Assembly (NCBI RefSeq): GCF_005796205.1
Contig: NZ_VAHN01000004.1
Coordinates: 186,001 to 250,000, forward strand
Length of the DNA: 64,000 nucleotides
Origin: Pseudarthrobacter sp. NamE2
GTDB taxonomy: Bacteria > Actinomycetota > Actinomycetes > Actinomycetales > Micrococcaceae
Direction: 5' to 3'
Numbering within the stretch: position 1 is the stretch's first letter; every line of letters begins with the position of its first letter. A model generated the notes under the pieces. It had not been told where the DNA came from. It made no database searches and saw nothing but the letters and a program-made list of their open reading frames with translations. Both the position numbers and the translations under genes were made by a program. Below are positions 49,162 to 58,281 of the stretch, piece after piece.

Positions 49162-50475
49162 TCAGGGTCGACCCATGCCTCGATACGTCCAGCCAGCGCC
49201 ACGCCACTTGGCTGCATCCAGTACGTTCCGCCCATCGAGGATTCGAGGTGAAGAAACTGATTCCCCCAAACCGTATGGGTCGAGATCCCGGTATTCTTGC
49301 CACTCTGTCAATAACAAGAGAGCATCTGCCTTAAGTACGGCAGCGGAGGTATCCACCTCGTAGTGTAGTTCTGGGAATCTACGCGCTGCGTTATCTAGCG
49401 CCTTAGGGTCAGTAACTGTGACAACCGCTCCCTGTAATTGCAATTGGGCTGCGATGCTTAGAGCGGGAGAATCGCGAACATCATCACTTTCAGGCTTGAA
49501 AGCAGCACCTAACACGGTGATTCGTTTGCCAAGCAAGGAGCCGTCGCATAACTCGCGGGCAAGCTCAACGACCCGGAACCGGCGACGCATGTTGATTGCG
49601 TCGACCTCGCGAAGAAAGGTGAGAGCCTGATCTGCTCCAAGCTCACCTGCCCGGGCCATAAAAGCTCGGATGTCCTTCGGTAGGCATCCTCCGCCGAAGC
49701 CGATCCCGGCGTTCAGGAATTTGCGCCCGATACGATCATCGAGGCCAATGGCATCGGCGAGTTGGGTGACGTCTGCTCCAGCTGCTTCACATAGTTCGGA
49801 CATGGCATTTATAAAGGAAATCTTTGTTGCCAAGAACGAGTTAGCGGCAGTCTTAACTAGCTCCGCCGTCGGATGGTCTGTGATTAGGCGCGGTGTGCCT
49901 AAGGCTAGAGGTGCCGAATAAAGTTCATCGAGAATGGCTACAGCGGTATGGTCTTCAGAACCATCGCTTACTCCGTATACGAATCGGTCGGGGTTGAGCG
50001 TGTCAGCAACTGCATGCCCCTCCCGAAGGAACTCAGGGTTCCAAACTAAATGAGCAGAGGGCTGTTTGGCTTGCATCATTTCTGCAAGACGTGCGGCCGT
50101 CCCAACGGGCACGGTGGATTTTCCAACGACAACATCTCCCGGAGCAAGGTAAGGCAGAAGGCCTGTTAGGGCAGCATCTACATAGGTCAAATCTGCCCCA
50201 TTTTCTCCTTTCTTCTGAGGCGTGCCGACGCAAATGAAATGCACATAACTTCCACGAGCGGCTGAAAGGTCGGTCGTGAAGGTAAGTCGCCCTGTTTGTT
50301 GGACGTCCTTTAGCAGGTCTTCTAGTCCCGGCTCGTAAAATGGAGCTCGCGAAGCTGCTAGTTCGTCAATCTTCTGCGCGTCTACATCTATGCCAACAAC
50401 GTCATGACCTAGCTTCGCCATACATGCGGCATGGACAGCTCCCAGATAGCCGCAGCCAATTACAGTAATGCGCAT
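49162..50475 (-). CDS. ugd: UDP-glucose 6-dehydrogenase
   Basis: The ATG at 50475 gives 437 residues. The first 30 residues hold the NAD fold (VIGCGYLGAVHAACMAKLGH), and the catalytic Cys is in GIGFGGGCLPKDIRA. The C-terminal domain contains GKRITVLGAAFKPESDDVRDS. It oxidises UDP-glucose to UDP-glucuronate, giving the polymer an acidic sugar. It is followed without a gap by the DUF4012 gene. A sugar-1-phosphate transferase gene lies 55 bases upstream on the same strand. Confidence 0.94.
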   Translation of the reverse strand: MRITVIGCGYLGAVHAACMAKLGHDVVGIDVDAQKIDELAASRAPFYEPGLEDLLKDVQQTGRLTFTTDLSAARGSYVHFICVGTPQKKGENGADLTYVDAALTGLLPYLAPGDVVVGKSTVPVGTAARLAEMMQAKQPSAHLVWNPEFLREGHAVADTLNPDRFVYGVSDGSEDHTAVAILDELYSAPLALGTPRLITDHPTAELVKTAANSFLATKISFINAMSELCEAAGADVTQLADAIGLDDRIGRKFLNAGIGFGGGCLPKDIRAFMARAGELGADQALTFLREVDAINMRRRFRVVELARELCDGSLLGKRITVLGAAFKPESDDVRDSPALSIAAQLQLQGAVVTVTDPKALDNAARRFPELHYEVDTSAAVLKADALLLLTEWQEYRDLDPYGLGESVSSPRILDGRNVLDAAKWRGAGWTYRGMGRP

Positions 50476-50530
50476 ATTGATGATTCCTTCCCCAAGGGGT
50501 CAGTTGTCCGCGTAGGAACAAGTAGCGTTC

Positions 50531-51967
50531 TCAGTAGGCACCAGTACTTCGAAAAACAGCACGTACGGTTCGGAGAATGATTACGAGGTCGCCAGCCAGC
50601 GACCAATTTTCCACGTAGTACAAGTCGAGCCGAACTGAGTCTTGCCAAGATAGATTTGAGCGTCCGCTAACTTGCCACAGTCCAGTAAGCCCAGGTTTAA
50701 CCAGCAGCCGGCGTCTGACGTCATTCTCATATGACTCAACTTCCTCCGGCAAGGGCGGGCGTGGGCCGACCAAACTCATTGATCCGCTAAGCACATTGAG
50801 CAATTGCGGCAGCTCGTCTACGCTGAAACGTCGAAGGATTCTGCCGAGCCGCGTAACACGGGGGTCATTCTTCATTTTGAACAATGGACCGCTGCCTTCA
50901 TTCTGCTGCTCCAGATCAGTTCGGCGACGCTCCGCCTCAACCACCATCGAGCGGAACTTGAGCATAAAAAAGTGCTTCCCCTCAATCCCAACTCGCTCTT
51001 GGCGAAACAGGACAGGACCTGGACTGTCCAGCCTGATAAGTACTGCGACAAGAATCATGACTGGCAGTGCCGCTATCAAAAGAAGTCCTGCTGCGGCGAC
51101 GTCAAACAATCGTTTAGCGACTCGTTGTCCGCCCTCTAGCGTGGGTGTTGTTACGTGTATCAGGGGCAAACCGGCAACCGGCTGAGTGTGTATGCGAGGC
51201 CCGGCGATGTCAGTAAGCGCGGGTGCCATTATTAGGCCGATGTTTCGGGCCGCCAGCTCCCAACCCAAATGTCGGAGCGTCTGCGGATGCAGTTGAACTC
51301 CAGCCGATACGGCCACTGCATCCGCACCGCATGCTTCCAATGCATCGACTATGGAGCGGGGATCGGGTGTATGACCCACGATCGTCAATCCCGAGTGGGG
51401 CTCAACCCCACTGCCCGCTTCATGACCCGGAATGTATGCGGCAATTGGTAAGTAGCCCGCGTGCCTAGCCCCATGCAGGGACGCTGCAAGATGGGCGACA
51501 GCGCCGGGACCTCCAAGCAATAGCAGCTTTGACAAACTCCGGCCCTGACCGCGCCTAATACTTAGGTGCTGCCTGATCAGCCATCTTCCAAGCAATAGGC
51601 CAAGTAGCCCGACTGGCAGAGCTAACCCAACATAGCCACGTGCAGTCTCGATCCTGAAGACATAGGAAACAATGGCAACGATTCCAAATAACCAGAGGGA
51701 AGCGGCTGCGACCCGCTTGTACTCATCTGGACCGGATCCAAGAATGCGACTTTGTCTACTGTTCCACGCTTCTAGCATGACCCACCAAGCCGCAGCTAGT
51801 ACCACGGATAGCCAAACATATGGCACATCCTGGCCCGAAGTACTTGACCCGGTATCGGTACCGAAACGGATAATGAATGCTCCGACGACCGCCCAAATTA
51901 TAACGAAGGCATCAACAATGCGTAACCGACGTGCTGAGCGCCGCCGCCAGTCAGCGTTCTCACTCAC
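50531..51967 (-). CDS. Polyprenyl glycosylphosphotransferase (WcaJ/WbaP type)
   Basis: The GTG at 51967 with GGGGTGG upstream gives 478 residues. The N-terminal half has four or five membrane helices (VDAFVIIWAVVGAFIIRFG, VWLSVVLAAAWWVMLEAWN and others) and a CoA-binding-like middle domain (LLLLGGPGAVAHLAASLHG). The C-terminal part is the catalytic sugar transferase: KRLFDVAAAGLLLIAALPV, FRQERVGIEGKHFFMLKFRS and SMSLVGPRPPLPEEVE, then KPGLTGLWQVSGRS. It links the first sugar phosphate to undecaprenyl phosphate at the inner face of the membrane. It is the initiating enzyme of this locus. Confidence 0.93.
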   Translation of the reverse strand: MSENADWRRRSARRLRIVDAFVIIWAVVGAFIIRFGTDTGSSTSGQDVPYVWLSVVLAAAWWVMLEAWNSRQSRILGSGPDEYKRVAAASLWLFGIVAIVSYVFRIETARGYVGLALPVGLLGLLLGRWLIRQHLSIRRGQGRSLSKLLLLGGPGAVAHLAASLHGARHAGYLPIAAYIPGHEAGSGVEPHSGLTIVGHTPDPRSIVDALEACGADAVAVSAGVQLHPQTLRHLGWELAARNIGLIMAPALTDIAGPRIHTQPVAGLPLIHVTTPTLEGGQRVAKRLFDVAAAGLLLIAALPVMILVAVLIRLDSPGPVLFRQERVGIEGKHFFMLKFRSMVVEAERRRTDLEQQNEGSGPLFKMKNDPRVTRLGRILRRFSVDELPQLLNVLSGSMSLVGPRPPLPEEVESYENDVRRRLLVKPGLTGLWQVSGRSNLSWQDSVRLDLYYVENWSLAGDLVIILRTVRAVFRSTGAY

Positions 51968-51988
51968 CCAGCCACCCCAAAAAACGAC

Positions 51989-52963
51989 CTAGGTACGAAT
52001 AGATAGAGAATGTTGTCTGTACCATTCGACCGTATCCATAATTCCTTCTTCGAGTCCTATTGAGGCGGACCAGCCAGCATTATTCAGTTTCGAAACATCG
52101 AGCAGTTTTCTGGGGGTACCGTCGGGCTTGCTGCTGTCCCATTCGATTTCACCTTCATATCCGACCGCTGATGCGACAATGGAGGCAAGCTCGCGAATGG
52201 TTATGTCCTTGCCAGTCCCCACATTCACTTGCGAGGTGCCGTCATAGTGCTCCAACAGATAAAGGCAGGCGGAAGCCATATCGTCCACATGAAGAAATTC
52301 CCGCCGAGGTGATCCAGTCCCCCAGTTGGTGACGACATTTGCACCCACTTTTGCTGCCTCGTCATAGCGTCTTATAAGAGCAGGCAGGACGTGAGAGCCG
52401 GTCGCGGAGAAATTGTCACCAGGACCGTAAAGATTTGTTGGCATGGCCGAAATCCAAGGTACGCCGTACTGTCTACGAATGGCCTGAATCTGCATGATTC
52501 CTGCAATTTTGGCAATGGCGTATGCATCATTTGTCGGCTCTAGGTGCCCAGTCAGCAGTGAGTCTTCACGAATAGGCTGCTCAGCATATTTGGGATAGAT
52601 GCAGGACGATCCTAAGAACAGGAGTCTTTCGACACCATGCTTTAATGCTGCATCCAAAACGTTCACCTGGATCCTCAGATTGTCGCTCAGGAAGTCCACA
52701 GGATACGTGTTGTTCGCGAGGATGCCTCCAACCTTCGCGGCGGCGAGGATGACATAACGGGGCTTCGTCTCGGCAAAAAAAGCGAAAACCGCATCGCGGT
52801 CTTTGAGATCGAGTTCGGATGAAGCGCGTCCGACCAATGACTCGAAACCTTCAGCTTCCAATTTCCGCCAGATAGCAGATCCGACAAGGCCTCGATGACC
52901 TGCTACGTAGAAGGTTGAGGCGCGATCAAGCGGACCCGGTTTGAACGTGCCGTCCTCAGGCAC
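51989..52963 (-). CDS. fcl: GDP-L-fucose synthase
   Basis: The GTG at 52963 shares one base with the gmd stop (TAGTG) and gives 324 residues. After a short N-terminal tail the NADP motif is YVAGHRGLVGSAIWR; FLGSSCIYPKYAEQPIRE and NDAYAIAKIAG (Tyr and Lys of the active site) are typical. It converts the GDP-mannose dehydratase product into GDP-L-fucose. Together with gmd it supplies fucose to the locus, making the GDP-linked sugars distinct from the UDP-linked ones made by galU and ugd. Confidence 0.94.
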   Translation of the reverse strand: MPEDGTFKPGPLDRASTFYVAGHRGLVGSAIWRKLEAEGFESLVGRASSELDLKDRDAVFAFFAETKPRYVILAAAKVGGILANNTYPVDFLSDNLRIQVNVLDAALKHGVERLLFLGSSCIYPKYAEQPIREDSLLTGHLEPTNDAYAIAKIAGIMQIQAIRRQYGVPWISAMPTNLYGPGDNFSATGSHVLPALIRRYDEAAKVGANVVTNWGTGSPRREFLHVDDMASACLYLLEHYDGTSQVNVGTGKDITIRELASIVASAVGYEGEIEWDSSKPDGTPRKLLDVSKLNNAGWSASIGLEEGIMDTVEWYRQHSLSIRT

Positions 52964-53991
52964 TACCGGTTCCAGCTTTCGAGTTCGACTTTGTCGATCC
53001 AATGATTCCCTGCGTTCTTTAGGGCCTCTATATCGGCGTCTACCATGATGCGGGCCAACTCGGGGGTGTGAACAGAAGCTTTCCACCCCAATTTTTCCTG
53101 AGCCTTGGAAGCGTCTCCTACAAGAGCGTCGACTTCGGTTGGACGCAGGTATCGCTCGTCAAACCGAACGTGGTCCTGCCAGTTGAGGCCAGCGTGCTCA
53201 AATGAGATCTGAAGAAAATCACGAACCGTGTAATTTCCTCCGGTTGCAAGCACAAAATCATCGGGCTCGTCAGCCTGGAGCATTCGCCACATACCCTCGA
53301 CGTATTCAGCGGCGTAGCCCCAGTCACGCACCGCGTCTAGGTTTCCCATATACAGAAAATCTTGTTTCCCTGCTTTGATGGCAGCGACTGCTCGAGTGAT
53401 CTTGCGTGTGACAAAAGTTTCACCCCTTCGGGGAGACTCGTGATTAAAAAGTATCCCGTTGACGGCGAACATACCGTAGGCCTCTCGGTAGTTCTTCGTT
53501 ATCCAGTAGCTGTAAACCTTAGCGGCCCCATAGGGTGATCTCGGGTAGAACGGAGTTTCCTCATTTTGAGGAGGAGGCGTCGCGCCAAACATTTCAGAAG
53601 ACGATGCTTGGTAGAACCGGGTTTCGATCCCGGACATGCGAACTGCTTCAAGAAGGCGAATGGTCCCTACACCAGTTGTGTCGCCGGTGTGTTCAGGCTC
53701 ATCAAATGAGACTCGAACGTGTGACTGGGCAGCGAGGTTATATACCTCGTCTGGCTTAATCTCCATCAGGAGTGTCACGAGTCGTGCTCCGTCACTGAGA
53801 TCTCCATAGTGGAGGAAAAGCTTGGCCGTCGGGTCGTGCGGATCAACATACAGATGGTCAACCCTTGATGTGTTGAACGTCGAGGCTCTGCGGATTAGAC
53901 CGTGAACCTCATAGCCCTTCTTTAGTAGCAGTTCCGCCAGGTAGGAACCGTCCTGGCCTGTGATTCCAGTGATCAGTGCGCGCTTTGTCAT
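52963..53991 (-). CDS. gmd: GDP-mannose 4,6-dehydratase
   Basis: The ATG at 53991 has GGGGG seven bases upstream and gives 342 residues; a longer frame to 54027 is less likely. The NADP motif [15 protein letters not shown], the SSSEMFG block and [10 protein letters not shown] (Tyr and Lys) are present. It takes GDP-mannose to GDP-4-keto-6-deoxymannose, the first step to fucose. GDP-mannose itself must come from genes elsewhere, since no manB or manC is in the window. It begins the minus-strand half of the locus, opposite the glycosyltransferase operon. Confidence 0.95.
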   Translation of the reverse strand: MTKRALITGITGQDGSYLAELLLKKGYEVHGLIRRASTFNTSRVDHLYVDPHDPTAKLFLHYGDLSDGARLVTLLMEIKPDEVYNLAAQSHVRVSFDEPEHTGDTTGVGTIRLLEAVRMSGIETRFYQASSSEMFGATPPPQNEETPFYPRSPYGAAKVYSYWITKNYREAYGMFAVNGILFNHESPRRGETFVTRKITRAVAAIKAGKQDFLYMGNLDAVRDWGYAAEYVEGMWRMLQADEPDDFVLATGGNYTVRDFLQISFEHAGLNWQDHVRFDERYLRPTEVDALVGDASKAQEKLGWKASVHTPELARIMVDADIEALKNAGNHWIDKVELESWNR

Positions 53992-54261
53992 AATGCCCCC
54001 AACGGTACAAGTGAGATAAGAAAACAAACGGACCCTGCGTGGTTAACACGCTATTCCGCACAGAATACGAGGTCATCATAGTGCCCTCACGAGTGCTCGA
54101 TCGAACGGGTGCCGTCGGGTTACCTCCTCTTCAGGAGTGTCTTCCGCAAGGAACCTCGTCCCACTGCACTAAGCCATTGAGGGGTCGGCATGAAGCAGTG
54201 GTGAATCCTGTATCATCGCAGAGGTCAGTCCATCGTCGGGTTGTACCTGCCGTATAGCAAC

Positions 54262-54290
54262 TTGATCGGCCAGTAGTCGGGGTTCAATAT
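54262..54290 (+). promoter_or_regulatory. Candidate promoter of the glycosyltransferase operon
   Basis: TTGATC at 54262-54267 and CAATAT at 54285-54290 are spaced by 17 bases, about 40 bases upstream of the WecG gene. The 339-base gap 53992-54330 between the divergent gmd and wecG genes holds this promoter, two GCACAGAAT copies at about 54057 and 54297, and no gene I can support. Confidence 0.5.
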
Positions 54291-54330
54291 GCATTCGGCA
54301 CAGAATGAACTAAACGATGGGGGCCGACTG

Positions 54331-55161
54331 ATGACTCAGAATTCCACTGCAGAAAATTCAGCGAGCCACCATAAGGTACCCACGGAGGCTACCCAAGGAG
54401 TGGGACCCATCGAGTTCACTGTCAGCAATCGATACGATGCTGCAGTCATGATGGTAAGGCTTGCCCAGGAACGGGTTGGGCGGCACGTTCACCTTGCTAA
54501 TGCGTATACAGTTGCTCTGGCCGACAAGTCGGCGAAGTACCGCGAGGTGCTTCGCGCGCCGGCTGTCAATTTCCCAGATGGCAAGCCTATAGCTTGGGTC
54601 TCGGCCATGAGTCGCCAATCACCGCGTTTAACGCAGGTCCGCGGTCCGCAACTTTTCCTGGACACCTTCGATGCTGGTCGTACTGCCGGATTGAAGCATT
54701 TCCTTTTGGGATCAACACCAGAGGTCCTCACGGCTCTTGAAAGTAATCTCAAAGCCAAGTTTCCCAACATCCTAATCGTAGGAACAGAGAGCCCGCCTTT
54801 TCGTCCACTCGTCGCCAAAGAAATTGATGAACAGGACAAACGTATCCAGGAAACTGGCGCGCATATAGTTTGGGTTGGTCTGGGCACACCTAAGCAAGAT
54901 TTTGAAGCGGAACGGTTGGCGCGAAAACTACCGGTTCTGGCCGTGGCGATTGGTGCTGCTTTCGACTTCGCTGCAGGAACGGTTCGTGAGGCTCCTGCTT
55001 GGATGACCCGGTGCGGTCTCGAATGGGTTTTCCGTTTGTGCTGCGAGCCGCGCAGGCTGTGGAAGCGATACCTCTTTGGCAACGCAAGGTTTCTTGCGTC
55101 TACCCTTCGCTGGTCAAGAGCTCGAAGGATGCGCGAACCACAAGGCGGTCAACGACAGTGA
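54331..55161 (+). CDS. WecG/TagA/CpsF-family glycosyltransferase
   Basis: The ATG at 54331 follows GGGG by about eight bases and gives 276 residues; a further upstream ATG in frame lacks a site. The family pattern is visible: VHLANAYTVALADKSAKYRE, NFPDGKPIAWVSAM, FLLGSTPEVLTALE, and VGLGTPKQDFEAERLARKLP with a conserved GAAFDFAAGTVREAP. These enzymes add the second sugar (often ManNAc or its acid) to lipid-linked GlcNAc. It is the first gene of the plus-strand glycosyltransferase operon and overlaps the next by 4 bases. Confidence 0.9.
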   Translation: MTQNSTAENSASHHKVPTEATQGVGPIEFTVSNRYDAAVMMVRLAQERVGRHVHLANAYTVALADKSAKYREVLRAPAVNFPDGKPIAWVSAMSRQSPRLTQVRGPQLFLDTFDAGRTAGLKHFLLGSTPEVLTALESNLKAKFPNILIVGTESPPFRPLVAKEIDEQDKRIQETGAHIVWVGLGTPKQDFEAERLARKLPVLAVAIGAAFDFAAGTVREAPAWMTRCGLEWVFRLCCEPRRLWKRYLFGNARFLASTLRWSRARRMREPQGGQRQ

Positions 55162-56294
55162 AAGTAGCTTTGGTGCACAGCTACTACTCAAGCCGCCAAC
55201 CAAGCGGTGAAAATGTCGTTGTGGATGCTCAGGCAGCTGCCCTCCGCGCCCATGGAGTGGACGTCCGCGTTGTAGCAGCCAGAACTGATGATTTGGAAAA
55301 ACGTACCGGATACAAACTAGCCTCCGCCGTCAACGTGTCGTTGGGACGTGGGTTGTCGCCAATCGAAGAGTTGCAAAGATTTGGACCCGACGTCGTTCAC
55401 GTCCATAATCTTTTCCCAAACTGGGGGACTAGTTGGCTAACAGATTGGCGTGGACCGATGGTAACTACAGTCCACAATTTTCGTCCTGTCTGCGCCGCTG
55501 GAACTTTATTTCTGGACGGCAAAGTCTGTACTCGTTGCCCTGACAGCTCTTCATTGAAAGCTGTGACCAATGCCTGCTATCGCGAATCTAAGATTGCCAG
55601 CGTGCCCCTTGCGATCCGAAACCGGAAGGGCGTGGCCGGTGATCGGCTACTTTCTCGCGCGGACCGTGTCATCCTCTTATCCCCTCGCGCGCAACACATG
55701 TATCACAGCTTTGGGCTGCCACCCGATAAAACCGAGATAATCCCTAATTTTGTCTCAGATTCCGGCTTTCAACCGTGGATGCAACCCGGTGTCGATTGGG
55801 TTTATGTTGGCCGGCTAACTGCCGAAAAGGGAATCACGAAACTGCTGCGGCATTGGCCTGATAATGTGAATCTCCGAGTTTATGGCGATGGACCGTTGCG
55901 ACAAGAGGTCGAGGCACTCAGTCGGTCTAACGTCCGATACTTGGGGCAGATTTCTCACAATGAGGTCCCAAGAGTTCTTGCGGAATCTCGTGGGCTGGTC
56001 TTTCCAAGCGAATGGGCTGAAGGTTTGCCGATGATTTACGCCGAAGCGTTAGCTAGTGGCCGACTGGTCGTGGCGAAGAGTGGAAATAGCGCAGCTGATG
56101 ACATTTCACTTCATAACGTCGGGCAGGTGTTCCACTCCTGGAATGACATTGGTGCCGCTCTTGAACACGTGTGCAATCGCGAAGCTGAAATCGGCCTCAG
56201 GGCTCGAGCGCACTTCGAAAGCTCGTATAGCCGTCATATCTGGCTTGCAAAAACAATGGACCTTTACCGATCCGTTTCAAGTATGAGGATTTGA
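55158..56294 (+). CDS. GT4-type glycosyltransferase
   Basis: The GTG at 55158 overlaps the wecG stop and gives 378 residues. It starts VKVALVHSYYSSRQPSGE and holds VVHVHNLFPNWG and the GT-B motif VYVGRLTAEKGITKLLRHW, then SEWAEGLPMIYAEALASGR, with the E-x7-E pair that binds the donor. A Cys-rich patch around residues 115-140 (CAAGTLFLDGKVCTRC) may bind zinc and is found in some capsular GT4 proteins. It acts on the cytoplasmic face. The donor sugar cannot be read. The next gene starts 2 bases past its stop. Confidence 0.9.
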   Translation: MKVALVHSYYSSRQPSGENVVVDAQAAALRAHGVDVRVVAARTDDLEKRTGYKLASAVNVSLGRGLSPIEELQRFGPDVVHVHNLFPNWGTSWLTDWRGPMVTTVHNFRPVCAAGTLFLDGKVCTRCPDSSSLKAVTNACYRESKIASVPLAIRNRKGVAGDRLLSRADRVILLSPRAQHMYHSFGLPPDKTEIIPNFVSDSGFQPWMQPGVDWVYVGRLTAEKGITKLLRHWPDNVNLRVYGDGPLRQEVEALSRSNVRYLGQISHNEVPRVLAESRGLVFPSEWAEGLPMIYAEALASGRLVVAKSGNSAADDISLHNVGQVFHSWNDIGAALEHVCNREAEIGLRARAHFESSYSRHIWLAKTMDLYRSVSSMRI

Positions 56295-56296
56295 TT

Positions 56297-57427
56297 ATGG
56301 CGAAAGTGGTGATTCTCCAAGAATATGTACCCCAGTACCGCGTACCTTTTTTTGAGAGTCTTCACCGTGAGGCGAAAACTCACGGTATCGATGTAAGGGT
56401 TGCTTACGGATCAGCAGGAGCGAACCAGGCTACCCGTAAAGATGCTGGCGAAATTTCCTGCGGCACCCCGATTGCTCAGAAAGAATGGAACTTTGCCGGT
56501 CGCCGGCTAGTAGTTCGAGACACCTCTGCGGCCACAGCCGGTGCTGACTTGATTATATTGGAGCAGGCAAGGCGGAATTTGGATGCGTACAAGCTCTTGA
56601 CTGTGAAGTCATCCGGTCGGCCTATCGTTGCCCTGTGGGGACACGGCAGGGACTATACGCAGCGTACCTCTGGCATTGATCGAGCCCTTTCGCGGTGGTT
56701 GACGTCCCGAGCTGACTGGTTCTTTGCGTACACCAACGGAGGATTAGCGTCAGTTGTAGCGGATAAATTTCCTAGCAATAAAGTCACCGTTGTTCAGAAC
56801 TCTATCGACACGTCGTCGCTGCGAGCCAGTGTTAAAAGCGTAAGCAAAAAGTCCCTTTCAGACTTTTCCGAGCGTCTTGGCCTCAAGGGCAAGACTGCGC
56901 TTTTCATCGGTGGTCTGGACTCCTCGAAGAGACTCGAATTCCTGATTGCAGCGGCACAGGTTGCCCAAGTTTTGGACGCTGACTTTCGATTGCTTATTGC
57001 AGGCTCAGGGCCAGCACGTCTTCAGGTTGAGGAATGGAGTCAGCGCTTTCCCTGGATAACGTATTTAGGAGGGGTGTCTGGCTATGAGAAAGCCCAGGCG
57101 ATGGCTGCGTCTCAAATATTGGCGATGCCAGGGAGAGTAGGCTTGGTTGCGGTGGATAGTTTCGCCGCTGAACTTCCTATTGTCACGACAGACTGGCCCC
57201 TACACGCACCCGAATTCGAGTATCTCACCAACGGCAAAAATGCCATTGTCACTTCAGACGATGAGTCAACTTACGCAGCCACGATGATCGAAGCCATGAG
57301 CAACTCGCAGATGTTGACAGCCTTAAAGGCAGGTGCTTCTCGTGATGCGGAGACTTACACACTTCAGTCGATGGTTTCACGATTCTTCGCAGGAATAGTA
57401 AGTGCTTTGGCGGTGAGGAATTCGTGA
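56297..57427 (+). CDS. GT4-like glycosyltransferase
   Basis: The ATG at 56297 has GAGGA seven bases upstream and gives 376 residues. The N-terminal domain opens VVILQEYVPQYRVPFFESL and contains IILEQARRNLDAYKLL and VALWGHGRDYTQR. The C-terminal half holds KTALFIGGLDSSKRLEFLI and MPGRVGLVAVDSFAAELPI. It has the GT-B outline of Wbs/Gum-type transferases but no exact E-x7-E, so the donor site is unusual. It lies within the operon between two other glycosyltransferases and overlaps the next gene by 4 bases. Confidence 0.85.
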   Translation: MAKVVILQEYVPQYRVPFFESLHREAKTHGIDVRVAYGSAGANQATRKDAGEISCGTPIAQKEWNFAGRRLVVRDTSAATAGADLIILEQARRNLDAYKLLTVKSSGRPIVALWGHGRDYTQRTSGIDRALSRWLTSRADWFFAYTNGGLASVVADKFPSNKVTVVQNSIDTSSLRASVKSVSKKSLSDFSERLGLKGKTALFIGGLDSSKRLEFLIAAAQVAQVLDADFRLLIAGSGPARLQVEEWSQRFPWITYLGGVSGYEKAQAMAASQILAMPGRVGLVAVDSFAAELPIVTTDWPLHAPEFEYLTNGKNAIVTSDDESTYAATMIEAMSNSQMLTALKAGASRDAETYTLQSMVSRFFAGIVSALAVRNS

Positions 57428-58281
57428 AGTTGCATATGATAATGGCTTGCCACAATCGCCGTGAGATGACAGTGGAATGCATCCGAAAGGCGCACAACGC
57501 CATCTCACTTTCTGGTGCTGATGCTTCCTTCACCGTCTATGACGACGGATCAACCGATGGTACATATGAGGCATTGGTGGCCCTGGGCCTACCCATTCAA
57601 ATTCTTCGTGGCGACGGGTCAGCCTTTTGGGCTCGGGGCATGGCCATAGCCGAGGATACAGTCTTAAAACAGTCGGCTGGCGAGCCCGATGAATTCATAG
57701 TTTGGTTGAACGATGACGTCGTTCTTGACGAAAACGCCTTCAGTTCCTTGTCCAAGACATTGGAATCTTTTCCAGGTTCCGTTGTGGTTGGCGCGATGCG
57801 TGACCCGATCGACGGAAGCATTACGTATTCAGGGATGCGTAGAGCAGGGCTTCACCCTTTGAGGTTTGACTTGGTCATTCCAACTCAAGAAGCACAGTGT
57901 GTCGAAGTTTTCAATGGAAATCTCGTAGTTGTCCCTGTTGCGGTGGCGAAAGCCCTTGGTGGCATCGACGGTGGCTTTTCACATGCGTTAGCGGACATTG
58001 ATTATGGCCTTCGTTGTAGCCGAAGCAACATACCGGTTATCCTAGGTCCTTCGTCTTATGGCGCCTGTAGCCGCAATAAGCCTTCTCTTTCGCGCGGTCT
58101 CAGCAAGGATTGGGCTGACTTTTTGGGCCCAAAAGGTGGTGGTAATTATGCGTCCTTGCGCCGTATTTTGCAAAAGAGTCACCACATCACTTGGCCATTC
58201 ATAATCGTAGTGACCTATGGGGTGTGGTGGGTTCGACAACTGTCGGGATTCCGACGACGACGAAAGATCATGATTGGATGA
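57424..58281 (+). CDS. GT2-family glycosyltransferase
   Basis: The GTG at 57424 overlaps the previous stop and gives 285 residues. The GT-A fold is clear: MIMACHNRREMTVECIRK, VYDDGSTDGTYEAL, RGDGSAFWARGMA and VWLNDDVVLDE, which holds the DxD-like metal motif. The last 20 residues include a hydrophobic segment (FIIVVTYGVWWVRQL) that could anchor it to the membrane. Similar proteins extend rhamnose or galactofuranose chains; the actual sugar is unknown. It overlaps the polymerase gene by 4 bases. Confidence 0.9.
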   Translation: MKLHMIMACHNRREMTVECIRKAHNAISLSGADASFTVYDDGSTDGTYEALVALGLPIQILRGDGSAFWARGMAIAEDTVLKQSAGEPDEFIVWLNDDVVLDENAFSSLSKTLESFPGSVVVGAMRDPIDGSITYSGMRRAGLHPLRFDLVIPTQEAQCVEVFNGNLVVVPVAVAKALGGIDGGFSHALADIDYGLRCSRSNIPVILGPSSYGACSRNKPSLSRGLSKDWADFLGPKGGGNYASLRRILQKSHHITWPFIIVVTYGVWWVRQLSGFRRRRKIMIG